Source: Ephemerocybe angulata (lineage: Eukaryota > Basidiomycota > Agaricomycetes > Agaricales > Psathyrellaceae). From it: a stretch of 64,000 nt of DNA. Location: contig JAACJK010000003.1 of the NCBI GenBank assembly GCA_013368325.1, positions 434,001 to 498,000 on the forward strand. Reading direction: 5' to 3'. This document shows, piece after piece, positions 47,301 through 61,592 of the stretch. The translations under genes were made by a program, and so were the position numbers. The notes under the pieces were generated by a model that was not told the DNA's origin, ran no database searches, and saw only the letters and a list, made by a program, of their open reading frames with translations. Each line of letters begins with the position of its first letter. Positions within the stretch are counted from its first letter, which is position 1.

Positions 47301-49677
47301 GATATACCCATGTCGAGTGCACCGACCTTGGATGTGGTGGCGCGACTCACTCGGTTCAGGACAAAAGGGGCCTCAACAGCAGTTCGGGAACGGGAGACAG
47401 ACGCGGTCACACCAGCTCCTTACCCGTCGCTTTGGCATCCCATACAGGTACTAGATGTCCATCCCTGTTGCGACCTCTGTGAGAACACCACTCGGATCAG
47501 TGTCTACTACCCTCTGGGGTAAGTTGGGGGGACAATGAGAGGCAGTGCGAAGCCCGTGTTGGCAAGCCCATTCTCAGCCAACACCGAACAATCTCATCGC
47601 GCGCGCTTGAATAAGCGCCCATCCCCGCAAAGTAGATTAATAAATACTGTAAAAGTCACAGAAGCCTTGAGAAATATACATTGCTTAAGTATAGACCGCA
47701 TTTGAGTTGCTGAACCTTGTACAAGCCTGCGTGATCATTCCCGGTTTGCGCAAAGCCAAATATAGTCCCAGGTATCATCACTGAGCGTGGAGGCCAAGTG
47801 GGAGGGAGAGTACCGGATGGGTATGGGTCGGGAGAGTTTGAAAATACACCGCGTTAGCTGTCTACCTTGCATACCGTCTCCAGCAAAGGGAGGCAAAATG
47901 CCTCGGAACAACTGCCGTGCAAAGCATCGGCCATCTGCCCACAGGTGTCATAGTGATTCGTGAAGGAGACAGGTGCTGTGATAAAATAACATATGACATT
48001 AGCAACAGGTCTAATACTGCGGTGCGGAAACGGACTCGTAAATGGCATGCTTGCATGCCCATAATGCAAGTTGAATGCTTGTCTGTGTGGAGAGGTTGTG
48101 GATGTGAATGGCGAGGATATGCCGGTGGTGCAGTGCAAGAAAAGGGGTTGTGAGACACAATATGTGAGTGATCCTTTCGAGTAGTATAGAGCTAAGACTT
48201 ACCTTCACATTCAGTACCATCGAGATTGCGTAGACGCGCCGAAGAACAACGCAAACTGGGTATGCGATCAATATGCGATGCCTGCAAGCCATTAGGCGCT
48301 CGGGGGTCTAAACGCGTGCGGGGATAATTATGTAATATTACTATATTCGGTAGAATAGTCCCACGGGAGGTAGGTACCCCTCCCTGTACCTCCTAACCAG
48401 AAGTTTCAACCCCTGGTGCAAACTTTTCATTTCGGCACCCCCTTGCTTGCACCATTGAGTGACGGGGCCAAGACCGGGCGCTCTTGCAAGTGTAAGATGT
48501 CAGGCTCCCTTCCACTCACGGCTGTGCTGCCCTCCTGTTCCCTAGCCTCGGCCGTTGCATCTTTCACCGTCCAACAGCAGCACGCCAAATGGTAAAACCA
48601 AGGAAAGTGTGCTGCTGCTGCCCTTGTAGAGAATAGCGAAAGGGGGCGACGAGCAGCTCCCGGTCGGATGCCCATCTCGAACGGACAAAGTTGAAAGTTG
48701 GCGGTAGCGGTGGGTGCCGCTGATTGTAAGGACCAGAGGGCATTCTCTTGGGAGAGGTGGAGGTGTAATGAGTTGTCTGCAAAACAGAAATGCAGGTCAG
48801 TAAAGGTAACGAAGGTGGGTTGAAGGAGCGACTTACCGAAACGAACCAAACTCTTCAGCGCGCCTGTGGTAGTCAATGGCGAGACACAGTGGCGGTTGAG
48901 TACCGCTGGCGGTCTTCAATGGTGCGATTGCTGCTTGGCGGTGCCGTGGTAGCCGCCGTCAGACAGTGGAAAGCTAGCCACAGGTCTTCAACGTGGCGGC
49001 GTCGGTGATGGCCACTTGTGTGAGGTGCTGACGGTGCTGGTAGCGAGCGACGTAGGGCAGTGGCAAGGTGGGCGGTGACGAGGTGGCCGCCGCGTTGAGC
49101 GCGATGGCGGACTACAGCCAACTGGTGCAAGGCGATGGAGTGATGGAGAGCCGTCGGTCTTCAACACGACGACAGCAATGGCGGTCGACGCTGATATGGT
49201 GGCGAAAACCGACGTCGCTCTTCAATACGACGACAGTGACGGTACATGACACCCTGAGAGGTGTTGGTTGAGGCGTGCGCTATTGGAAGGTCAGTACGTG
49301 TCGGAAGGGCATGGTGTGCTCATACGGGCATGCAGACATGGACGACGGCGGACGCGGATGGCTGGGGACATGGGCTGGGAGGACCGCGGGGAGATGGGGC
49401 GGCAAGAAGTAGCACGGTGATGGTGGGTAGCGACGACGCGAGCGAGCAGTTCCGACAGTCTTCGACGGCCAGAAGCGTGGTCCCGGACCTCTAAGGTCAC
49501 ATGAGCGCGTTTCAGGGAGAGGCGGACGGTTGGCCACCGTCGGGCTCTGCAGAACGAGGTGGAGATGAGAGAAGGGTGAGTTTGATAAATTACATTAGAT
49601 TTGAGCTTCTATGTATCGCGACGGTGTGGTATGATGTGATTTTGAAGGTCCCTCCCTTCTCTAATCAAAACTTGCAT
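44348..49677. other. No secure gene; scattered splice-like signals
   Basis: Plus-strand introns of the usual type can be seen at about 46387-46428, 46946-46991 and 47221-47280, suggesting one or more spliced transcripts at 46.1-47.5 kb, but I found no frame that stays open. Minus-strand frames 45732-46109 (125 codons, basic N-terminus) and 48427-48876 (149 codons) are open yet featureless. At 48880-49250 a motif GTCTTCAAYRYG is repeated four to five times in GC-rich sequence. The right end of the large transposon may be within 44350-44900. Confidence 0.4.
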
Positions 49678-51713
<2,036 letters not shown>

Positions 51714-52620
51714 TTAGAGCGTTGTGGAGATAGTGCTGACTCGACCCCCGTCGACGAGCCAGACTGCTCCATTCACATAAGCTCCTGCCCGGCTTGCGAG
51801 GAACAAGCTGGTGCCCGCCATGTCCTATCGTAGGTAGTCTCGTCAGACAGAAGCATCCATGACAACTCCACCACGCTCACCTCCTCAGTCCCAGTTCGCT
51901 TGACCGGGACGTTGGCTGCGAGAACCGAAGGTTCGAGTTTCACTCCAGGGGCAGCGCCATCGTCACCTCTGCGGCCGCAAAGGCATTGTAAGTTCCACCC
52001 TGCCTCGAGACATGGAGGCGCAGCACACACCAGTCGGAAACACGCCCGGCGCAAGCACGTTGCTCCGGATCGCCCACGGCGCTAGCAGGTTCGCGAGCGT
52101 GCACGCCGCTTTCGAGAGGGTGTACGATGGTGACAGGACTTTGGCGTCTATTCGGAATCCGCCCGAGGATGAGACCGTGAGGACTTGCGACGTCTGGTAT
52201 GGTAGTGGAAGCCCTCCCGCCGGGCTCTGCGGAATGAGCTCTGCTTTTTTTGACGACGCGCGTTGCCTTGGTGGAGGAGTCGAGGAAGGCGATCGTTGTG
52301 TAGTATATCGCGGTTACGTTTGTGGAGAAGGTGTCTGCGAAGTCCTGCGGCGAGCCGCAGTCCCAGAGTGCGTTTTGGAATGGTTTTATAGAGGGTGGGG
52401 TCGTGTCGGGCGAGGGGAGGGGTGCGGGGAGAGGGTGCGGGTAGAGGTTTGTGGCTATGGCGGCGTTGTTCACCAGGAGGTCGATGTAGCCGTGTCTGGT
52501 GCGTACGACGATGGAGAGGAGGGCGTCGCGCGAGGTTATGTCGCCCTCGAGCGGAATGATGTTGCTGAATCTCTACACAGGCACCCGGAACTTCGGTGAA
52601 TACGGATGCGTTAGGGGGAT
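51714..52620 (-). pseudogene. Short-chain dehydrogenase/reductase, broken
   Basis: SDR features on the minus strand: IDLLVNNAAIATNLY (the NNAG-type motif, at about 52490), VTAIYYTTIAFLD, then in another frame VLTVSSSGGFR, the catalytic YTLSK (Tyr-x3-Lys, at about 52120), AIRSNVLAPGVFPT, and in the last exon a typical C-terminus, DMAGTSLFLASRAGAYVNGA then VWLVDGG, ending at TAA 51716-51714. The two frames are joined by a run of seven As (plus-strand T-run 52245-52251); six would keep phase. No N-terminal cofactor motif (TGxxxGIG) is visible upstream of 52620, so the 5' part is missing or in an exon I cannot see. Either a pseudogene or a frameshift error plus a missed first exon. Confidence 0.7.
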
Positions 52621-53185
52621 AGACTTATTGGGCGTGTGGAAATGGGGGGCTTCGAGACGATGCCGAAGAAGCTAGCTCGGTGACTGTGATTTGCAAGTGG
52701 AATGAATATGAATGATTGAATCCAATCCCTCAAGCGCCTAACCGGCGGTTTCAAACTTTAGCGCCCGTCGCCAAATCGACCCATCACATCTGAGTCCCTT
52801 CCCTTGCTGCTTCGCATGAATCGCACCCCATTCTCTTCTCCACCCTTCTCCCGTCTTCTACTTCTCCGTTCTGTTCTCTTCTCCTCCGTCTTCTCCATCC
52901 CTTTTTGATCCCTTTCTCCCGCTCATCGACTTCCGGAAACCTTCAGCCCGGCCTCCATTTACTTGGATGTCCATTCGCATCGTCAGACAAATTCTAAGAA
53001 CAATACACATCGCGAAGTCCAACAGAAGGCCCGCGCTGGGGACCGCACGCAATGAAGTGGCTGTGGTCGTTAGTCAGCGGCGGTTGTGCCGAGGGCGGGA
53101 CAACATGGAGGCAATCACGTGGGTGGGAAGGAGTTGACGTTGCGAAGATTGTGGGTTCGCTCCTTCATCTTCCCGGTCACCAACG
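52621..53185. other. Intergenic, upstream of the 2-oxoglutarate dehydrogenase gene
   Basis: No gene. Pyrimidine-rich at 52835-52920 (CTTCTCC-type tracts), as is common before fungal housekeeping genes. Confidence 0.5.
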
Positions 53186-56100
53186 ATGTTGAGTCGACCC
53201 GTTTTTCGAAGTCTTGCGACTCCCGCCCGACTGCGCCAGGCCGCAGCGGCGGTGAGCCACGCACGGACCTATGCAGCCCAAGCACCCTCGCCCAACGACC
53301 CGTTCGCCAACGGCACGAACACGTACTACGTCGACGAGATGTACCGTCTGTGGAAGCAAGACCCGAAGGCCGTTCACGCGTCCTGGGACATCTACTTCTC
53401 GGGCATGGAGAAGGGTCTCTCGAGCCCGCAGGCGTTCCAGCCACCGCCCACCACCCTTCCCCACCCCGCAGACGGTGCACCCGCACTCAACCTCGGATCC
53501 GGTGCTGGCCTTGAAATACATCTCAAGGTGCGTCGTCCGAGCTTTTTCTTAGGCGTTTCTGACTGTAAATACAGGTTCAACTCCTTGTCCGAGCGTACCA
53601 AGTGCGCGGACACCACGTCGCCGACCTCGACCCGCTCGGAATCCTCGACGCGGACCTCGCCGATGTCCAGCCTCCCGAGCTCGAGTTGAGCCGGTACGGC
53701 TTCACGGAGCGCGACCTCGACCAGGACATCACCCTCGGTCCCGGTATCCTCCCCCACTTCGCCACGGAGGGCCACAAGACCATGAAGCTCCGTGACATCA
53801 TCGCTCTTTGCAAGCGCATCTATTGTAAGCTTTTTCGTCCTGCTCGGCCTTTCCACCAGCCTGACCCAATCCCTCCTAGGCGGTGCCGTCGGTATCCAAT
53901 ATGTCCACATCCCCGACAAGGAGCAGTGCGACTGGATCCGGGAGCGTGTCGAGGTCCCCAAGCCCTGGAACTACACCGTCGACGAAAAGCGTATGATCCT
54001 CGACCGCCTCATCTGGTCCGAGTCCTTCGAAAAGTTCATTGCGAGCAAGTACCCCAACGAGAAGCGTTTCGGTCTTGAAGGTTGTGAAGCCCTCATTCCC
54101 GGCATGAAGGCCCTTATCGACCGCTCCGTCGACCACGGCGTCAAGCACATCACCATGGGCATGCCCCATCGTGGCCGTCTCAACGTCCTCGCCAACGTCA
54201 TCCGCAAGCCCATCGAGGCCATCCTCAACGAGTTCTCTGGCGACGAAGGCGACTCCCCCGCCGGCGACGTCAAGTACCATCTCGGCGCGAACTACGTCCG
54301 CCCCACGCCCTCCGGCAAAAAGGTGTCCCTCTCGCTCGTCGCCAACCCTTCCCATCTCGAAGCCGAAGACCCCGTCGTCCTCGGCAAGACCCGTGCCATC
54401 CAGCACTTCGAGGGCGACGAGGCGAACCACACCACCGCCATGGGTGTCCTCCTGCACGGAGACGCCGCCTTTGCCGGTCAGGGTGTCGTCTACGAGACCA
54501 TGGGCTTGCACAACCTTCCTTCCTACGGTACCGGAGGAACCATCCACCTCATCGTGAACAACCAGATCGGCTTCACCACCGACCCGCGTTTCTCCCGCTC
54601 CACGCCCTACCCCTCCGACATCGCCAAGTCCATCGACGCTCCCATCTTCCACGTGAACGGCGACAACATCGAGGCCGTCAACTTCGTGTGCCAGCTCGCC
54701 GCCGACTACCGCGCCAAGTGGAAGAAGGACGTTGTCGTCGACATTGTCTGCTACCGTCGCCACGGCCACAACGAGACCGACCAGCCCAGCTTCACCCAGC
54801 CGCGCATGTACGAGGCGATCAAGAAGCAGCCCACCCCGCTCACGCAGTACTCCAAGTTCCTCATCGGCCGCGGCACGTTCACCGAGCGCGAGATCGAGGA
54901 GCACAAGACCTGGGTGTGGGGCATGCTCGAGAAGGCTGCCGCCGCCGCGAAGGACTACGTGCCCACGAGCAAGGAGTGGCTCTCCGCCGCGTGGCAGGGC
55001 TTCCCCTCGCCCAAGCAGCTCGCGGAGAAGACCCTCCCTACACGGCCCACGGGCAAGGACGAGGAGACGCTCAAGCGCATCGGCAAGGCCATCTCGTCGT
55101 ACCCCAACGGCTTCACCCCCCACCGCAACCTCGCCAGGATCCTCGCCACGCGCGGCAAGTCCGTCGAGGAGGGCACGAACATCGACTGGGCGACGGCGGA
55201 GGCGCTGGCGTTTGGCTCGCTCACTCTGGAGAAGAAGCATGTGCGCGTGAGTGGGCAGGATGTGGAGCGTGGCACGTTCTCGCAGCGTCATGCGGTGATC
55301 CACGACCAGGTGAACGAGCAGCAGTACGTGCCCCTCAACAACCTCGACCAGAACCAGGCGCGCTTCGTCATCTGCAACTCGTCGCTGTCCGAGTTCGGCA
55401 CCCTCGGCTTCGAGCTCGGATACTCGCTCGTGTCGCCCGACGCGCTCACGATCTGGGAGGCGCAGTTCGGTGACTTCGCGAACAACGCGCAGTGTATCAT
55501 TGATCAGTTCATTGCGAGTGGAGAGAGGAAGTGGTTGCAGCGGACGGGGTTGGTTGTGAACTTGCCCCATGGATACGACGGGCAGGGCCCTGAGCACTCG
55601 AGTGGAAGGATCGAGCGGTTCTTGCAGCTGTGCGATGACCACCCCAACCACTTCCCTTCGCCCGAAAAGGTCGAGAGGCAGCACCAGGACTGCAACATGC
55701 AGGTCGTCTACCCCACGTACGTTTGTTTCCTTCTACCCCATTCCATTGTTTACACGCCCTAATCATTCGCTACCCATAGTACTCCTGCGAACTACTACCA
55801 CGTCCTGCGTCGCCAGATCCACCGCGACTTCCGCAAGCCCCTCATCCTCTTCTTCTCGAAGAACCTTCTGCGCCACCCCAAGGCGCGCTCGGAGCTCGTT
55901 GAGATGACGGGCGAGAGCTCGTTCCAGCGCTACATCCCCGAGCTGTACGAGGAGCAGCTCGTTGCGCCCGAGGAGATCAAGAGGCACATCTTCTGTACCG
56001 GCCAGGTGTACTTCCAGCTGGTGCAGGCGAGGGAGGAGCGCGGTATCAAGGATATTGCGATTAGTAGGATTGAGCAGGTGTCGCCGTTCCCTTATGATAT

Positions 56101-56622
56101 GGTGAGTTTCTCGCTATTTTTTCTTTTGGTTGGGCTTTCGTTTCGTTCCGGTTGGCGATGTGCGGTTGACTTGCTTTCCCCGGCTTCCACCTGGGTGACT
56201 GCGTTTTGACCCGTTCCAACTTCTCGTCGCCTTCGACGTCACTCGTCCTTCCCCGGGCTCGTTTTTCCCCGCATTCCCCCGCCCAACCACCGTTCCGCCC
56301 TTTGTCATTCATGATCCGGTCGGGCTCGTCTCACACATCCACATTTACTAATAATGCATCTCCCTTCCCCCAGATCACCCCTCACCTCGACAAGTACCCC
56401 AACGCCGAGCTGCTCTGGTGCCAAGAAGAGCCTCTCAACAACGGCGCGTGGAGCTACGTCGGGCCGCGCATCTACACCGCTGCGGGGCAGACGGAGCACC
56501 ACAAGGGCAAGTACCCCAAGTACGCTGGGCGGGATCCCACGAGCAGTGTTGCGACGGGCAGCAAGGCGCAGCATAAGAAGGAGATTGAGATGTATTTGAA
56601 TGCGGCGCTTACGTTCAATTAG
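53186..56622 (+). CDS. KGD1: 2-oxoglutarate dehydrogenase E1 component, mitochondrial
   Basis: Exons 53186-53527, 53575-53824, 53880-55716, 55780-56101 and 56374-56622; exactly 999 codons plus stop, the usual length. The enzyme decarboxylates 2-oxoglutarate with thiamine diphosphate and passes the succinyl group to E2 in the TCA-cycle complex. N-terminus [20 protein letters not shown] is a mitochondrial presequence (Arg-rich, no acidic residues). Then [38 protein letters not shown], the ThDP-region [90 protein letters not shown]; in the transketolase-like half [31 protein letters not shown] and [20 protein letters not shown]. The last intron is long (272 bp). Strongly GC-biased third positions, unlike the transposon genes. 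Confidence 0.97.
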
Positions 56623-56919
56623 CTTTAGATGGATGTGTGGTGGGGGTTTGGTGGTGGTTTGGTTTTCGTTCGACTCGTACATGATATAATCCTGTCTTTA
56701 GAGACGCTCGCTAAAGAATTAATATTGGTTTTCGGCTATGTTACTCGGAGATGGGCTGGAGTCGCTACGGGGAGTGAGCAAGGCGCGTCGTGAGCTGGAC
56801 TATGAGGAGGAGTCAAGTGCACAGGTATATAGGCTTCACCGCTGAGATGAAGCGGCCGAGGTTCATGATTAAAGGGTTGAGGCAGCGGCCGAATGCTGCC
56901 AGAGAGATGAGCCTGACAG

Positions 56920-57126
56920 CTGACTGACTGCTTGCAGCAACAAGGCCCTCGAGGAGGTGATTCTGCCACTGAAGAAACTGCCTGTGCGCTACCATCTCCT
57001 TCATACACCAGATGACCTCCTTGTTCACATACGCCCCTCCCTATCTCTCTCCTCGTCCGACAAGGCGGGCTCCGCGTGTCAAAGCTCATACAGAAGCGTC
57101 TCATGAACAACCCCAAAATCATGCGT
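56920..57126 (+). pseudogene. Partial copy of the thioredoxin reductase gene, inverted
   Basis: Matches the minus-strand thioredoxin reductase gene from the end of intron 3 (TGACTGACTG...TGCAG), through exon 4 and intron 4 (TTCATACACCAG.TGACC, ACGCCCCTCCCTATCTCTC), and then, after a deletion of about 30 bp, exon 5 up to ATGAACAACCCCAAAATC. Intron sequence is kept, so it is a DNA-level copy and not a processed one. It lies on the plus strand, opposite to its parent. Confidence 0.9.
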
Positions 57127-57298
57127 TCATATCCCCCATTGGACCTCAAGGTGAACAGGGACAAGCTTCCAAGTCAAGTATCGCTACAGACGAAGTTCCC
57201 ATTGTAATCCGAACCAGGGATATGTATTTAGATCCGAGGAGCAATAAAGATGTGGTAACAGTGAAGTAAAACCTGTACGGAACAGCCAACTTCACTAC

Positions 57299-59085
57299 TT
57301 AGAACACAACCTTCTTGCCTTGACTAGGCACGATTCCGGCTGTCTCCCTCTTCGCCAGCGCCAGCGCCGCACCAGGCGTTGGCCTGGCGCGCCCCTTCTT
57401 ATCGAATTCCTTCCTGAACCGCTTATCCGGTCCAGGTCTTGGAGCCGCACTGAACAACTCTGTCTGTGCATCAACGTCAACCTCCATCGCATCTCCATTA
57501 CCAGCATCATCACCACCACCGCCGTATGAAGGCTTCGGTCCTCGAGGAGGCCGGGCGTTGTACGACCTCCCATTTCCGCCTTCTCTATCTCCCCCGCCAT
57601 TGAATTTGCGCGGTCCGTCACTACGTCCCTTGGGCTTCTCCGCTGCGGGTACGAGGTGCTTGGCTGCACCACGGCGGACGGCGTCGAGGCCTGCGTATTC
57701 GACTTTAAGCTCGCGGCCGTTGAAATGGTGGTTCTTGATGTTGATGAGGGCGGCCGTAGCGTTGTCGATGGAGGAGAAGTCGATAAAGGTGAAGCCCTTG
57801 CAGGCGCCGGAGTCCTCGAACGTCCCCATGCGGATCTTGAGGATGAAGTCGTCTTTCTTTTCGGGCTTGTTCTTTGCCTTCTCTTTCTTCGCCTTCTCCC
57901 TTTCCTTCTGCTTCTTCTCTTTCTCCTTCTGCGCCTTCTTCGCCTTCTTCTCCTCATCATCACTGTCCTCCTCGTCCGAGTCGCTTTCACTGTCACTTTC
58001 ACTGTCGCTCTCCTCCTTCGCCTCTTCCTTTTCTTCGTCGCTCTCGTCCTTGAACAAACTCTTCCTCTCCGTCTCGTTCTTCCCTTCCTTCACAACCGGA
58101 CGATGGCTCTCAAACAGATTCCTGATATCTTCCTCCGTAGTCTCAAACGGCAAGTTACCGACGAATAGCGTAGGCGCAGGGGGCTGTTTCTGTTTCCGCA
58201 GGATCTTTTGGGCGGTCTTCGAGTGGACCTTTTGGGCAAGGGCGTTGTCGGTCGTCTTGACGTCCGATCCGGGGGCGATGGGGCGACCATCGAAGTTGCT
58301 ACCTATATGCCGGATGCGTCGGTCAATTGGGTATTGCGCGGTGAAGGAGGAGGCAAGCCGACTGACCATCCTTAATGAGGAGTTTCCTGCCAATGAGAGG
58401 CTGCTCTGACCGTGCGATGGCGGCTTCCTTAGCTTCTGGTGTCGCGAAATCGACGTATGCGAATCTAGGATAGAGATGGGGAAAAGGTCGTATATTGGCA
58501 CGGGTGTACACAGAAAACAAGGAGGTGGAAAGCAATGGTAAGCGAAGAGAAGGGGGTCTGTAACGAGAGGTAGAGAAGTAAAGGGAATGGGACCAACCCT
58601 CTGTTCTCCTGAGGCATATTGGGCCGTGCAGACACCTTCATCGGCATGTTTATCCTCGTAATCTCTCCAACTCCCGCAAAGAACGCCTTCAGATTCTCCT
58701 GCGTCGTCTTAAACGACATGTTGCCCACCCACACAGAGTTCTGGCGAGGCTTCGCAGCAGCAGAGTCCTTGCCCTTGCCCTCGCCAGTGGCGACCGCAGA
58801 GCCATCCTTTAGCTTTCGCTTTTTGGTGGACGATTCAGCGGAAACACCCGCCTCCTCCAAGGCCTTCTGCTTTGCGACTTTCTTCTGCTGTCTGCGGCGC
58901 TCGGCATGTGAGAGAGCTGGTGCTTCGGTATCCTTCGTCGACTCTGCGTCAGAGTCCGAGCTCGAATCGTCTTCGACTTGCGCCTTTCGTTTCAGAGTCT
59001 TGGTTTTGGGCAGAGGTTCTGGGGACGGACTTCGTGACGAGGAAGATGAGGAAGACGAGGAAGACGAGGACGAGGAGGAAGCCAT
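57299..59085 (-). CDS. NOP13: Nucleolar RNA-binding protein, Nop13-like, two RRMs
   Basis: Exons 58598-59085, 58367-58464 and 57299-58302; 529 codons. N-terminus: a run of Ser then acidic/Ser and Lys-rich segments typical of nucleolar proteins. RRM1: SVWVGNMSFKTTQENLKAFF (RNP2), then FAYVDFATPEAKEAAI (RNP1) split by an intron. RRM2: TLFVGNLPFETTEEDIRNLF, then a ~100-residue insertion of alternating acidic and Lys-rich repeats, then GACKGFTFIDFSSIDNATAA (RNP1). C-terminus: Gly/Arg-rich (SYNARPPRGPKPSYGGGG) and a basic tail. Two RRMs with a nucleolar tail fit yeast Nop13, linked to pre-ribosomes; Nop12 is an alternative. The charged insertion inside RRM2 is much longer than usual. Confidence 0.85.
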
Positions 59086-59231
59086 CGTAGTAAAACGAAG
59101 GAATCGTTCCTCTCGATTTTTGCGAGACGCCCATCACGGACTTTGGGAAGTGTCGCGTGATTTGCTGAGTCAGCGCCCCCTGCCCATTAGGCGCTGATGC
59201 CATTCTGGCCTTTCCGACGTCGATGCTCGTC

Positions 59232-59370
59232 GATGCTCACCTGATCCTTCCGTATCAGCCGGCTAATTAGCCCGGTAGTTATGGTCTACCTACCCGGCTA
59301 ACTAGCCAGGTTTAGGGCGATTTCCCTGTCGGACGGATATCTGCCCAATATCGATATCTTTTGACTTAGT
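59232..59370 (+). repeat. Inverted repeat, left arm (~139 bp)
   Basis: Almost identical, in reverse complement, to 61593-61734. The arm itself contains near-palindromes (CCGGCTAATTAGCCCGGTAG ... CTACCCGGCTAACTAGCC; ATATCGATATC). Confidence 0.9.
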
Positions 59371-59866
59371 GTTTTGAGCCTCCCGACCTCATAAAGAATG
59401 AGAATTTCAACACCGGGCTCCAAATTCAGCACGCATGGTCCCTTCCGGTAAATAAATGACCTTAGGAGCCTCAGCAATGCTCGGCGTCAACGCGGCGCAC
59501 GCTCGGCATCGTTGATCGCGTCAAAGCAACATTTCTCGTCGCCGTTTCTATCGCTGGGGGGATGTTCTTGCCCTTTTGCTGCTGTTGTATAGACTTGAGA
59601 TATTGTTAGTATGGATATATACTAATGATACACAACTGTCTCGTTTTCTGCCTCCCTCATGGCTTATGCGTGCAGTGACCGTCATCAAGACATATCATCA
59701 CTTCCCGGGTCCCCACCATTTCTTTTCTTACCTGTATTTGGCTCTCGTATTACTCATTGGTATCCCCTCATAACGCAGGTCCATGGGTGTGACTTGCTTT
59801 ATACTGCCTCACAACTCTCAAAGTCCACGGAATCCGGAGGAACAGGGGATTCATGGAATCGGTGTT

Positions 59867-60183
59867 TAGTGATCACCACGGGTCGCGCGACCCGCACGGG
59901 TTTGCGGGTTGTACCCCGTGGGGTGCGGGTGCGGGTGGGCATTCCCCAACCCGTCCCCTACAAAACAAGCCCAAGAACGTCCAGATCGGACGAGAACAGG
60001 CCGAGATATGGCCCATTTATGTGCTAGGACATAAATGAACCATATCTCAGCCAAATCTCGTCCGATTTGGCTGTTTTTGGGTTCGTTTTGGAGGGTAAAC
60101 CCGCGGTTTCGCGGGTAGGGTTGGCCCGGGTGCGGGTGCGGGTTGCTGCGCCGTGACCCGGGGTCAACCCGTGGTGATCACTA
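59867..60183. mobile_element. hAT-like MITE, 317 bp
   Basis: Terminal inverted repeats TAGTGATCACCACGGGT at both ends, flanked by an 8-bp duplication, TCGGTGTT, at 59859-59866 and 60184-60191. Inside, the sequence is largely self-complementary (GGACATAAATGRRCCATATCTC and GAGATATGGCCCATTTATG; GACGAG/TCGTCCGAT; GGGTGCGGGTGCGGGT). No coding capacity. TAG start with an 8-bp TSD fits the hAT superfamily. Confidence 0.9.
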
Positions 60184-60191
60184 TCGGTGTT

Positions 60192-61592
60192 AGAATCTAC
60201 AGTGGTTCTGGCAGCATGCCATGGTGCCACCTCATATAGCACTACAGTATATATGTAGTGAGTATTAGATATAACTGCGCTAAGACTATAGTATCATTCA
60301 GTGATACTACCAGGCCTCGAGGAGGGCAATTCTTGTGATGTTGGGAGCAGCACAGTGAAGTAATGCTATATCTGTGATTCTCAGGTGCGTCTCTCAGAAG
60401 CCTGCAGTATAGACTGGATGAGTATTTTAAGCAAATGTGAATATGTGGGTGTCCGGTGTACAATAGGACTGCGCACGGTGTGACTGGGGTGCGGGCAGCA
60501 GTACTTGTGCAACGAGTGATTTCTACAAACAGGCAGGCCCCATGCAGCATAAGAAAGAATTTTGAATTGCAAAGTAGTATACACAATTGCGAGATTGCTC
60601 TGATACTACATGCCGATTTCATTTCAGATTATCTTGAGTCCATATTTTGAGATTGGGTGCACATCGACCTGGTTCATCAAGTCTGCATACGCGCGCAGGA
60701 CTTGATGTTGGATTTTACTGCAACACCATTACCTCAAAGCTACCATGAGGTGCAGACAGTTTTAAATTAGCACAGATTAATCTAGTATGGCTCAGAATAC
60801 TCATGAGCTACTTCAATAGTCGCCACTTAGAAGGGGGGAGCCGAGAGGAATGGGTTTTCGGACAGAATCAGAGCATCACTGATCATTTCTGTCACTGACG
60901 CGCGCTTGACAGTAGGCTTGAGCACAGCAAGATGCTTGCGCTACTGTGTTTTATGCACTCCATGGCTGTATAATGTATGCAAATAGTATATCACTCTCCG
61001 TAATATCATTCGTTAGGTCGCCAATTGATACGCATAAAGCGTAGGACCATGTTCACGGTATGTTTCTGATCACCGTCACTGACCATCACTGACCGACTTT
61101 CTGGCATGCCCTACGCATATCTCAGTGTCCAATAGCCCCACTGACTTCCAACTTTCTGTAAGTAACTCTCTCATTTACATATGTGCAGTGAAATTATATT
61201 AGACCATAGAATCGATGGCTATCCTGATAGAGGCAATGAAATGTATTCGTCCAAGGCCTAGAAATAGAGAACTTGCTAGTCAGCCAACTCGAATAGCTAT
61301 GCACGAGGCCAACATAATGTAGCGAAACATACCAAGCAGGTATTAATACCACCAATATAAAATTCAGGCCACACGATAGCAAGACCCCTCGACGACGGAC
61401 CGGGAAAGAGCAGTGTTGGAAGCGCGAGTGAGGTTGCTTTGACGCGATCAGCGTCGCTGAGCGCCCGCCGAGTTGACGCCGAGCACCTTGAGACTCCGGG
61501 CGCGCTTACTAACCGGTTGAGACAATTAAGATCGATTCTGGTACTTATGGTTGAAGGTCTCGTCCGTTATGGGGTAGAGAGCATGCAAATCT
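60192..61592. other. No gene seen, between MITE and right inverted repeat
   Basis: AT-rich sequence with only short frames. Lies inside the ~2.5-kb segment bounded by the inverted repeats. Confidence 0.5.

Noticed and set aside
51925..51950. GGTTCGAGTTTC resembling a tRNA T-arm
   Set aside because: No matching acceptor stem or anticodon arm upstream; it lies within the dehydrogenase pseudogene.
53876..55684. Minus-strand frame of 602 codons inside the 2-oxoglutarate dehydrogenase gene
   Set aside because: A shadow caused by strong GC bias at third codon positions in the real gene, whose sense protein is conserved throughout.
57558..58409. Plus-strand Ser/Phe-rich frame of 283 codons
   Set aside because: Opposite strand of the charged loop of the Nop13-like gene; composition typical of a shadow.
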